Shown: positions 22,921-32,189 of the stretch, one piece after another
How the letters are laid out: every line of letters starts with the position of its first letter
How positions within the stretch are numbered: position 1 is the stretch's first letter
Position numbers and translations under genes: made by a program
Notes under the pieces: model-generated
What the model was told of the DNA's origin: nothing
What the model saw: only the letters and a program-made list of their open reading frames with translations
The model's database searches: none
Assembly: GCA_020736575.1 (NCBI GenBank)
Contig: JAGPYM010000011.1
Span: forward strand, 620,001-684,000
Length of the DNA stretch: 64,000 nucleotides
Direction of reading: 5' to 3'
Source: Thelonectria olida
Taxonomy: Eukaryota; Ascomycota; Sordariomycetes; Hypocreales; Nectriaceae

Positions 22921-24720
22921 TGGCCGCTAAGTTCAAGTCGATATTGAGGTGAAGCTGGTGAGACGGATGTGGCCACTATGGGCGATAGATGTGCTTTGTT
23001 GCTGAACGGAAACGACGTCAGGCTATCAAAATCCCAGAATGATCAGGATATTGAGGGATGTTGTTTGTGTTTGTAGAGTACCTGACTTCGGTGTGGTTTG
23101 CAAGTGTTCGAGTAGCTTTGTCTCACTGGACAACGGTGGCTGGGTCCTCAGCGTTCTCTCTACGCCAGAAATCCTGTGAAGGGGAGTCGTGCAACGCCTG
23201 CGCAGCGGGAAAACGGTGGGAGGAAATGTATATAGCTCAGGGCTCGGCAGTCTTCAAAAATGATGGGACGGGGACCAGCCCAGAGACTGCTTCAGTGCCT
23301 ATCACTGGCTGCGGTGCGCAAGCAGTCTTCAAAGAAGATGGAACAACCTAGTGACTGCCTTAGTGTCTGGAGAAACACTGGAGAGGGGCGGGACAACAAG
23401 ATGGAACGAAGTGCCAACCGAGTGACCGTACTCGCATCTCTGGGGGAGGTAAATTGAGGCGTGACTTACCTGTGAAAGAAAGATATGAGCTTAGTTGTAT
23501 GTGCCTGGGTTCAAGCCCGGAAAAGATGTAGTTGGTGAAGGGCGGGAGCCGTCAATTTTATGGCCCGTCGTTCACTTGATCGATTGGATCTCCCGTTCCC
23601 GAGAAGAAGCAGTCCCTATGGTCCCTGTGATTGGTTGGATCCAGCCAAACCTGCCCAGATGGAGGCTGTTCCTGCATTAGCACTGAAACAGGGTCTCGCG
23701 AACAGCCAGTAGAAATCAGGAATGCCACGCGCCGCCAATCAGATGGGCGCCCAGAGTAACCGTTGTGAAAGCCAATGCACCCCTTTAAAGCCCGCTCGTA
23801 CCTCGCGCAATGCCTGCATGGAGGTGATAGGTTGAGTCTTCGTCACGGTGCCCCAAGAACGTCGGTGGCAGAGGTGGCAGAGGTGCCAAGAGGCGCCGCC
23901 ACACCAGCCAAAGACGCCTCTTGGCTATTTGGGCTATGTATTCCGAGGAGGATGGGACTCGGGAGGGAAGGGAAGGGGACAAGGGAGACACAGCACTAGC
24001 ATTCGAGGTCGAGGTCTTTGGTTGACAAATTTGACAATCACTCTTAGTGAAAGTCCCCACACTAAGTGCCCAAGTCTTTATGGCAGGTAACCTTGGCGTG
24101 TCGTTATTTTTACAGCCTGCCATCTATGGAGGTAGGTGTTGTGGTGGGTAGGAATATACTGAACGTATTCGTGCCCGCTACTCTGGAGGTAGTCTATTGC
24201 GTAGGTGCATGGGTAGTATGGAATGGTGCATGAGGGGTCGAGGGGTCGAGAGGGAGGCAGCTAGTTAGCCGGGAGCTTCAGGCTGACTGAGCAGCTGTGC
24301 TGCTGTTTTCAGCAGAGGAAAAAGGAACCAGGAAGGAGGAGGTTCCAGGGAAACAAAGTGCAACAAAGGGCCTAGTCTTCGTTTCCGCAGCATTGTGCCT
24401 GGTGGTGCCCTGGTGTCGAAGCACGGCGATTGGCCCCCAGGCACCTCCCCCCTGGGCCCTGGTACCTTCCCCCCTGGCACCCGACCTCGCCCAAGGTTGA
24501 CGGGAAATTTTGGCACCTGGACCGTGCCACCACCTGGTGCCGTGCTCTGGCTCCGCGGGACTCTACCACGGCAATCTTAATATCCAGCGTAGGTATTTAC
24601 CTGGGTTAGTAAGAACGAGGCGCCCAGGATGTGCTTCCCCTCTTTGTTAATTTGGTTTGAGAAAGAATGAAACAGGGTATGGACATAGACACGTGCATGA
24701 GGACCCGAGGCGACCGCTTG
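22921..24720. other. Accessory intergenic region, GC-rich quasi-repeats
   Basis: No gene supported over 1.8 kb. The part 23250-23350 contains two similar segments (AGTCTTCAAAxATGATGGxAC and AGTCTTCAAAGAAGATGGAAC) about 65 bp apart. The part 24400-24500 is unusually rich in CCTGG/GGTACC-type words and C runs. Confidence 0.45.
24434..24474 (-). other. Candidate G-quadruplex sequence
   Basis: The minus strand has runs of 6, 3, 6 and 5 G within 41 bases, separated by short loops that include GGTACC and GGCCCA. This fits the usual four-tract rule for intrastrand G4 folding. Palindromic loops could instead form a hairpin. No gene is linked to it. Confidence 0.4.
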
Positions 24721-26010
24721 TTATGAATCATTTGAACTTGTATTATCGAGAAACGTCTTGGGGAACACTAGCCACTGCTGCCAGTAGGTCCCCACATACG
24801 TTGTGATGCCGCGCATCAAAAACTCGCCAGCATCTCCAAATATCCAAGACTCTCGACACCAGTGAAGCAACACGGCATAATACGCAACTACCAAGAGGGC
24901 TTCTGGCTGTCGCTGCTCGGCGAGATCTATAAAGAGCGGATTCACTCGGGCAGCGAAAGATATGGGTGCAGACGCTCCATGGCCGGTCTTGGTCGCGCTG
25001 TGGTGGTAGATTGCAAACGCCGCTCGAAGAAAGTGAACGGCTTCCCGACAGGCGTCAACCGCAGCTGCGCCGAGGTCACTTTGATCCAACATGTCGTCTA
25101 GCGCATTGCACTCGGTTCCCTGTTCGATGAGAGCCTCTAGCTGTTCCCCGCGGGGGATATTCTGGTTTATGGCTGTGATTTTCGACTTTTGCAAGATGGA
25201 CCATGAGCGGCCGGTGATGACGCTGACTCCACGGTGCAGACGAAGATACGACACAAATCGGTCCCAGAAATCGGTGAAGCTATCGCGGTGGCTGCGCAAT
25301 ACATCATACAGAACGGTCGTGCCGACCACAGAAGAGAACATGAACATCGGGAGACAAGTTTCTGGGAGAATGTCCTCTTTGGCTTCGTTGAACAACATCA
25401 GCCCGCGCGTCTGCAGCTGCATCGCCTGTTGCCGACAGGATGCTGCTTGTGAAGGGTTGAGTTCAGACAGGTGAAGAGCAGCCAGGGCGAGGACCACATC
25501 CATCAGATACGGAGCAGTCCAGGCGGTTTCGATGACTTCTTGCACGATAGGTTGGAAGCTGGGATCCGGCGACCCAAAAGGGAGATAATGCTCCTCGGCG
25601 TGATGAAGAAGAGCCATGTGCTCACGGCTTAATGGCCAGCCACCAACCAGCAGGGCGTCTTCGTCACTGCTAACATGCAGCATGAAGTCTTTGAGGGCTT
25701 CCGTGATGGATGATGGCGTCTCCGAGGTTTCGTCGGTAGCTTCGCTGCCCTCAGCCTGAGTAGGCGTTTTGTCCCTCTGAGCATCGATGACTGTGGGCGG
25801 AGGAGTTGAAGTCGGCGCTGCATCCTTGTACAGACAGTCCCGTCTCGTTTTTGAACATCGCGTGCACGAAGGCCGTACCTCGTCGCACTTTACATGGCGA
25901 CGCTTGCATTCCTGGCAGCCTCCTCGCGATTTCCTGTGGGCTCGTCGCAGGCGAGCATGGTCGTCATCAGTGGCGGGCCGTGCTGAGCGATGGCGCCGCC
26001 GAGGTGGCAT
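24721..26010 (-). CDS. Zn(II)2Cys6 transcription factor, UPC2-like group
   Basis: A single exon of 429 aa. The N-terminal binuclear zinc cluster has all six cysteines (C32, C35, C42, C49, C52 and C59 in GCQECKRRHVKCDE, then CTRCSKTRRDC). A basic stretch precedes it, RRAHRKSRGG, resembling the sterol-uptake-control (UPC2/ECM22) group. A polar linker follows (about 65-110), then a mostly helical regulatory domain with fungal-specific factor features (for example LMDVVLALAALHLSE near 170-185). The protein should bind DNA with CGG half-sites in the nucleus. No target cluster is adjacent, and the ligand or pathway cannot be told. The gene ends near a GC-rich stretch and starts in a unique region. 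Confidence 0.9.
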   Translation of the reverse strand: MPPRRRHRSARPATDDDHARLRRAHRKSRGGCQECKRRHVKCDEVRPSCTRCSKTRRDCLYKDAAPTSTPPPTVIDAQRDKTPTQAEGSEATDETSETPSSITEALKDFMLHVSSDEDALLVGGWPLSREHMALLHHAEEHYLPFGSPDPSFQPIVQEVIETAWTAPYLMDVVLALAALHLSELNPSQAASCRQQAMQLQTRGLMLFNEAKEDILPETCLPMFMFSSVVGTTVLYDVLRSHRDSFTDFWDRFVSYLRLHRGVSVITGRSWSILQKSKITAINQNIPRGEQLEALIEQGTECNALDDMLDQSDLGAAAVDACREAVHFLRAAFAIYHHSATKTGHGASAPISFAARVNPLFIDLAEQRQPEALLVVAYYAVLLHWCRESWIFGDAGEFLMRGITTYVGTYWQQWLVFPKTFLDNTSSNDS

Positions 26011-26592
26011 TTTAGGGCGATGAGTGCGGACTTCTCATGGAAGCGAGGCGATGATGCATTCTGAAAGGATCTGGCTCAAATCTCTCGACTTTGACGCGGT
26101 GATGCTTGATTAAAGTGAAGCAGGGGCTGGGCCATGATGCGAAGAATTGGGCGGTCAAATTGGGCAGAACGGGCGGCCCCATAAATTCCCCAGTGCAGCG
26201 ACGGCACTTGCCTATTAGGAGCCATGTAAGGTGAGGTGACGCAAGCCTTTGACTGGGGGTATTATCCATTTCATTAATTCTATGCCACCGTATTTGTCCG
26301 TCTCCTCGGGAAGACATAGGTCTAAATGGTAACTTCTCGCATCTCCAGTGACATAGGTACTCTGCCGATAGTGCCCTTGGATCACCTGTTGCTAGGTCCT
26401 GTCACAATAGTACAGAGGTTTTCCCATTCCTGGGCATGCGGCAGTAGACTTCGCCTAAGGGCAGATCGCATCACCTGGGTTGTGGACCTTGCTTGCGAAG
26501 AAGCTCATATCATAGGTAGGGCTACAATGCACCCCATATGCCCCAAAAGACTCCCGAACTAAATATTTTATCTAAAATTAGTCCAATGCAGT
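26011..26592. other. Promoter side of the Zn2Cys6 gene
   Basis: No coding signal supported. The part next to 26010 is the 5' leader and promoter of the minus-strand regulator. Confidence 0.4.
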
Positions 26593-27026
26593 TTAAATAT
26601 GGCAGAGAGAACTTACTGCTGAATCCAAAGGGCATCGAACCCGACGGCGGCTGGCGGGTTGGCGTATTGGTAGACGGAAATTCACGGCCCATGGCAACGT
26701 AAAAATCCCAAAGCTCATCTTGTTCGTCTCTTTGATGAGGAGCTGAGGGACGAGCTGCTGACTGACGAGGCGTGCACTTCTTCTTAGTAGCGACTGGATG
26801 ACGCGAACGTAGCGTGTGTCGTAGATGAAGTATCGTGCTATGTCCTGAGCGCTGGAACAATCTGTCGTGGCGGATTTGGTACTCGGTATCACCGGAGTCC
26901 TCCCCAAGTGCTAGCTTAAATCGAAGGTTTTGTTCAACAATTTCCAAAGTTGTTTGGAATGTTCATGATGGTTTGATCGATGCTCAGTCGAATGCTTAGG
27001 TAGTGATGTTCACAGAGTCAGTCTTG

Positions 27027-27126
27027 GACTCATCATCCTATGGGCTGGTGCTGCTGTTGGCATTTCTATCAAGGAGATTTTGACTGGCTTGACCTACTCG
27101 GCCAGAAAGAGGCGGACTGGGGAATG
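27027..27126 (+). repeat. Direct repeat copy A
   Basis: About 100 bases, roughly 80 percent identical by eye to copy B at 27210-27313, same orientation, offset about 185 bases. The best conserved parts are GCTGCTGTTGG, GGAGATTTTG and CGGCCAGAAAGAG. Confidence 0.7.
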
Positions 27127-27209
27127 CGGTTGCGAACATGCTTCCAGGGTCACTATCGTCCGGTGTGTTCTCGTTATCGGACTTGTCCTCATCCTTAATG
27201 TCAGTGTCG

Positions 27210-27313
27210 GACTCATTCTCATCCTCTGGGGCTGTTGCTGCTGTTGGTATTGCTATTACGGAGATTTTGGCCAGCTTGACCGAATCGGCCAGAAAGAGCC
27301 GAATCGGGGAATG
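27210..27313 (+). repeat. Direct repeat copy B
   Basis: Partner of copy A at 27027-27126. On the minus strand both copies encode a similar peptide (LSGRxGQAxQNL), but small indels put them in different frames relative to flanking sequence. Confidence 0.7.
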
Positions 27314-27769
27314 TTCTTGGGAGCGTAGAGGCTTCCCGAGTTGTCGTGTTCGGGCTCGTCCTCGCCCTCGTAGAGGATTTACTCAGCCGCTCTGTGGAGC
27401 TGGGCCGGAGTGAGGTGACTGCATTCTGCAATCCTGGATGTAATAATTTCATCACCCATAAGGCATTGCGACTTAATGGCAAGTAGAAGGTTCTCGTCTT
27501 CCTTATTGGGATCCAACCTGTTCCGATAATTGCCGAGTAAACACCGCTGCCATATAGAGAACCCTGCAAGCGACGCATTCGACTTGATGACCATCGTAGG
27601 AGGTTGCGAAATACGTGTCATACTAAGTAGTGAAATTAGCAAGCAGGAGCTCGTCGGCCTTGCGCGTGGGCCTTGATTCGAGGTGGCCCAGTTATCGATG
27701 TTTCGTCTGCGAGCCCGTCCATCGCCGCTTCGCTATAGTGTAGAAGCTGTGTCTGGGACCGCCGACACA

Positions 27770-27935
27770 CGGGGCCTTGGGACCTTGGCCACCGGGGTAG
27801 CCCTTATGGTCCTCACCATCCTTAGCACCAATGTCTCCTTTGGCACTCATATCCCTCTACTCGCCTTTGGGGCCCATATACCCCTTGGCACCTTGTTCAG
27901 AGGTAGCCCTCCTCGTTTCCAGGCCGTCCCAGTGG
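27770..27935 (-). pseudogene. Collagen-like Gly-X-Y repeat remnant with RIP-like lesions
   Basis: On the minus strand, 27892-27776 reads as 13 consecutive triplets in one frame. Nine begin with Gly (for example GAK GYM GPK; GDI GAK; GYP GGQ GPK). The other four begin with AGG, AGT, GAT or GAC, each a single G-to-A change from a Gly codon. A TAG stop at 27859-27857 fits a C-to-T change from CAG. Just upstream the frame reads VYHWDGLETRR, a typical lead-in of collagen-like proteins. All five lesions are of the C:G to T:A type. I infer a former secreted collagen-like protein gene inactivated by repeat-induced point mutation. No intact copy lies in the window. Confidence 0.6.
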
Positions 27936-28006
27936 TAGACGTGGAGCTGTTTACGGGTCTGACCGCAGTGAGAAGTGCGAGAATGCAGGCCGGGGCTTCA
28001 GATTGA

Positions 28007-31000
28007 GGCTGAAAGCGGAATATAAGTATATAACCTTTTACTAAGGAGCGCTGGGTTAAGGATGTTTAGGTCCAAATCTAGGCCTCTTTATCGTCAGTGC
28101 CTCTGCGCTAATCGAGTCGACGGGACCTCGCCGTTTGAGACGAGGCAAACCACTGTCGATTAGTCTGCTATCGAAATTACAAGTGAAAGGGAAGTCAGCA
28201 CTCACATCCTCACACTGGAGTTGGCCGTTCTCGTCAGAAGCCGGCTGGGCATCCTCGTCGGCTGCGGTCTGCAAACGTCAGTTGGAATGCCAGGGCTTGC
28301 GCTGGCATGCTTGTACAAACAGGTCTATCGGCAAGGGCATTATGCGACTGAATACTCCTATAGTAAGTGTTAGTATGTTGTTTGCGAGAAGAAAGCGATG
28401 TAACTTGCTGTTAAAGAGACCGGGACGAGCCGAGGAAGAAAAGAGCGGGGACTGGGATCGTGTGGGACGAGTGTCGAAGCGATGGGCGAGCCTGAGAGCG
28501 TCCGGAGCGCTGAGTTGTGACAGTCTGGCCATTGGCAGATTCCGGGCGAGGCGCAGCGGAAGCCAAACGGACGGAGACGTCTCGCTGCCTTGGCACTGAT
28601 GCGGGATTATAAGGGGGGGAATGAGGAGTTTCCAGCACGCTTGTACTGGTAGAGGTGCGGTCGGCGTTCGGAGTACGAGACTGTGAATATATAGGCTAGT
28701 TTGTTCGATGTGTACTTCGATGCCATTCCTCAACTCTGCCCACCGTCTCAATAAGTCAGCAAATGGTCAACTACCTGCATCTAGTATAGACCCGGTTCCC
28801 AAGGACGTTTAAATTGTTGGGTGGTATGAAGAGGACGCAGAGAGCTGGTAATATGAGCGGACCGCAGTGCTGACTGCCTATCAAGTCGAGTCCTTCACTT
28901 CGACGTCATTGGATGTGCTAGATATATGTGAAACTGAACGCCCTGGCAATGAATTTTAGACACGAGCGATGTAATTGAGCGGAATGAGGTAGACTTGCGC
29001 TCAGCTTTGACGGAGATGGCCACCCAACCGGTGGGAAGTCATCTTTGGCACTGCAAGGCGCCTAAGCCCAAAGGACGGATATATAATGGCGAAATTGGCG
29101 AGGAGGATGAAAGGGCTGGAAGCAGAGGGGGTTGATTCGAGTTTGATGAGTGCGCAAGTCAATAAGATACGTATTTACGGATGCTTGATGCTATATCCAA
29201 TGTCGACCGAGCTCTGGAGGGATCGTGTCAACGCATGCATGAGACGCATTTTTTGTGTGTCATGTCTAGGTATGTGGGTTTGCGGTTGTATTTTGGGGGA
29301 AGCCGCTGCGATCCGAAGCATAGTGACAAACACAAACAAATGTCTTTCTTTGGTTCCCGATGCATCGTCTTGGAAGGGTGAGTGTCCGTCTGAGTTGCTC
29401 CCTCAATTGGGTTGACCATGATGCTTCTTCAGGGTTCCGTGCTGTGAGTGTTTTCAATGAAGACACAGTCTACTCCTAGACCAAGGAAATACCCAACCTA
29501 GACATAAATGGGAGGCCAAAATCAGGTTCTCTGCGTGGAATGCAATTGCCAAGTCAGCTTTTACGGTGTGCCTATGTATTCGTAGGTACAGGGGGATACT
29601 CCTCTCTACAATATGTGAGATGCCCGGTAGATTGTTGGACAAGGTGGCAATCATTGTCGAGCACCCGTAACACACTATATAGGTTTCTTGCATAATTCAC
29701 GAGCCTTATTACTGTTCGCTTGATTTCCGTGGCGAACTGCTAACTCAAGACCGCCAGCTATGCGGGAAGATAGCAACCAACTGATGATCCAAACATCAAA
29801 CATCAAACAAGGGAGCTACATACAAGCAAGCACTGGGCCATCATCTCACAGCAATCCATCTTTTTGTAGTCGCCGAATGGATCAATTGGAAACACCAGAT
29901 GGCGAGTAACTGCTTCTAAACAAGCCACTGTATCGCATCGCATCTAATCGAAGCATGGAGGCCACCCTGCAATTATCCTCCCATTCCATGATGGCGGCAC
30001 TAACAAGCGAGTGCCATGTGTACATGAAACATGGAAAAGGTACCCGACGCCTGCCATGTTCTGATTCTTGTTTCTTCTCCCGTTTCTCGTGGTTCATCGG
30101 GCTAATGTTCGCCCCGAATTACTCTCCTCATCCATCTAAGCTTAAATTGATGTCAATTCGAAACACAAGATCGACACATGGGGGGAGGGGGAAACAACCT
30201 TGGCACGGGAGGACACACGCCTTAGGAAAGAGGTAGCAAGCCGATGAGTCGGTGATGGATACACATGATAGCTCAGTAAAAATAGAGCGAAGGACAAATT
30301 TGCGCGTTCTTGCCTCTTATTCGATGGTAATCGCGCCTCTCCGTTTTCCTTCGGAACGTCGTCGATGACATTGCGTTACCATCGGCTGATCGGGCGCAGA
30401 TCAGCCAGTCCCTGTAATTAGTTAATGCATTGGCGATTTAATTGAATCATCGAGAGAGCTGAAAACGAAAGAAGGCATTAACCAATGTCATCAGAGGCGC
30501 AACTTCTGTAACGTCTGGACTTGAGACGAGCGGGGTTGGCACTCCAGCTGAACATGACCATGCTTGAGCCAAGGGCAGCATGTGGTCTGAACAGTGACTC
30601 GACGGGCTGATATCTAATTATGTCATGGTGATCTTCGAGGGCATAAACACGCACTGGAAGAAAAAAAAGACACACATTCGATTAGGTATGGATAGGGTCT
30701 GGAGCTATGAATATGCTTTTACTTAGTATTAGGTGGCTATGGATTGGCAAATCAACCCCGAAACAGAGTTAGCTATACGTGCATGTGTTCATCTTTCGTA
30801 CGTGTGTGTTAAGGTATCCGTGATAGCCACCAAGGATATTTACGTGAAACGTTGGGTGTGTGTGCTCTCGCGCTGTGCTGCGTGAACAAGGTTGGCGGCC
30901 ATGTACAGGCTGGAAGGCCTCAACGTGAAAGACAGGTCGAGAAGACGGGTTAGATACGAGAGACCCAAGTTGGATAATGAAGGACTGGATATGATGTCAA

Positions 31001-31105
31001 GGCGTGTATGAAAGTGTATATAAAGAGACCGACATCTCCTCGGTGGACGAAAGAAATCACCAAACACCCTCTCACTTCGACATCACTTACATATCAACCC
31101 TCAAA
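28007..31105. other. Intergenic region of about 3.1 kb
   Basis: No supported gene. A minus-strand frame at 28056-28274 (about 70 codons, ending RPRFGPKHP) and frames at 28278-28751 look faintly protein-like but lack a motif and a usable start. The last 100 bases are the promoter of the secreted gene at 31106. Confidence 0.4.
31017..31024 (+). promoter_or_regulatory. TATA box of the secreted Cys-rich gene
   Basis: TATATAAA about 82 bp before the ATG at 31106. Confidence 0.6.
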
Positions 31106-31939
31106 ATGCTTCTCCCTACAACCATCCTCACTCTCCTCGCCATCACGGCTCACGCAGCCACCAACGAGCCCTGCTACGGCCCCAACAACGTCGCCGGCGT
31201 CTGCCTCTCCGCCTCGGCCTGCTCCAACGCCGGCGGCACCTCGCACGTCGGCTACTGCAAAGCCGACGCCGCCTCCATCAAGTGCTGCACCAAGCCCAAG
31301 TGCGGCACCGGCTCCTTTGCAGGGGGCAACTGTCGCTGGGTGTCCGACTGCGCCGGCTCCTCACAGGCGAACCAGTGTCCCGGCCCCGGCCAGATGAAGT
31401 GCTGCAGCAGCAGTGCGCCCGGGTTTGGCGGGTACGCGGACCCGACAATCCCAAAGGTTGGGGCGTGTAAGAGCGCGGCTGTGGCGGGTGCGAAGAAGAT
31501 TGTTGCCGCGTTTCCGGGGAGCGTGAGGGAGATTGGGTGTGTGAGGGATTGTGCGTGTCCGGGGACGTCGGATCATTGCTGTGGGTTGGCTACGGATATG
31601 ATGATCTCTGACAATGGCGGTGTAAGTCTGCTTCTGTCTTTCTCTTGCTCTGACTGACTGGATGCGTTCTGTGTAGTATGCTACTCTTGCCGGTCAGGAA
31701 ATCGCCGAATGGGTAATGAAGAACCGCAACTCGCTCAGCCTCAAGTATGTCATCTGGGGCCAGAAGATCTGGAGCCCGTCGCAGGATAAGGAGAAGAGTT
31801 GGACGAGCTGGCGAACTATGGAGGATCGTGGGTCTTTGACTGCGAACCACTGGTAAGTCCACACCGTGAGGGTCGACGAGGACAAGGGTAGAGCTGACCG
31901 TGACTTAGGGACCACGTCCATGTTTCTTACAAGGGCTGA
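31106..31939 (+). CDS. Secreted Cys-rich protein with M15 (DD-peptidase)-like domain
   Basis: Three exons (31106-31621, 31677-31852, 31909-31939) give 240 aa. A signal peptide (about 1-18, ending AHAA) is followed by two similar cysteine modules. The first runs C23 to CC60-61 and the second C66 to CC99-100, each with the order C-x8/9-C-x5-C ending in KCC. The C-terminal domain has GTSDHCCGLATD (H157, D164) and ends with WDHVHVS (H233, H235). This S-x-H-x6-D plus H-x-H pattern is the zinc site of M15/VanY-type D-Ala-D-Ala carboxypeptidases and of related fungal secreted proteins. The protein may act on bacterial peptidoglycan or another wall polymer. Substrate is inference. The high GC3 of the first exon suggests strong expression. 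Confidence 0.8.
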
Positions 31940-32189
31940 GGAGTTATGTTGGTTTTGAATGTGGACGAGATATTGACACAATTGTAACAGAAATGACGGA
32001 ATGGCTAGTGAAATGGTTCGTCAATGTCACGTCAATAGCTGCTAAGGCACTTTTCCTAGTATTTAAATCCGGGAATCCATGATATGATATCGTTCCATCA
32101 ACTCCAAAAACAATGCCTCCCGCCAAGTACCAGCCAACACGTTTCGTATCCCAAAATCCACAATCCCATGTGCACTTTAAACATGCAAA
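31940..32189. other. Convergent spacer
   Basis: The 3' ends of the secreted Cys-rich gene and the checkpoint gene face each other here. Nothing else was seen. Confidence 0.5.

Larger units (their letters stand above)
26593..27660 (-). other. Possible degraded or multi-exon unknown gene
   Basis: Several minus-strand segments read like protein but do not join into one model by eye. Segment 27605-27379 gives SIWQRCLLGNYRNRLDPN and ECSHLTPAQLHRAAE, ending at a good donor-like GTAAAT. Segment 27310-27040 gives an acidic run (EDENESDTDIKDEDKSDNEN). Segment 26945-26600 gives a basic-to-polar stretch with DEQDELWDFYVAMGREF. No family recognised. An internal duplication (27027-27126 and 27210-27313) reads in two different frames, which argues for decay or for non-coding function. 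It adjoins a collagen-like relic, so all may belong to one dead locus. Confidence 0.25.

Noticed and set aside
23505..23520. GGTTCAAGCCC, a match to the tRNA B-box consensus
   Set aside because: The flanking bases do not form a five-pair T stem and no A-box or acceptor stem is found at the right distance.
18724..32189. A secondary-metabolite cluster suggested by the Zn2Cys6 factor and SDR
   Set aside because: No polyketide, peptide or terpene synthase, P450 or transporter lies nearby, and the two genes are 5 kb apart with a relic between.
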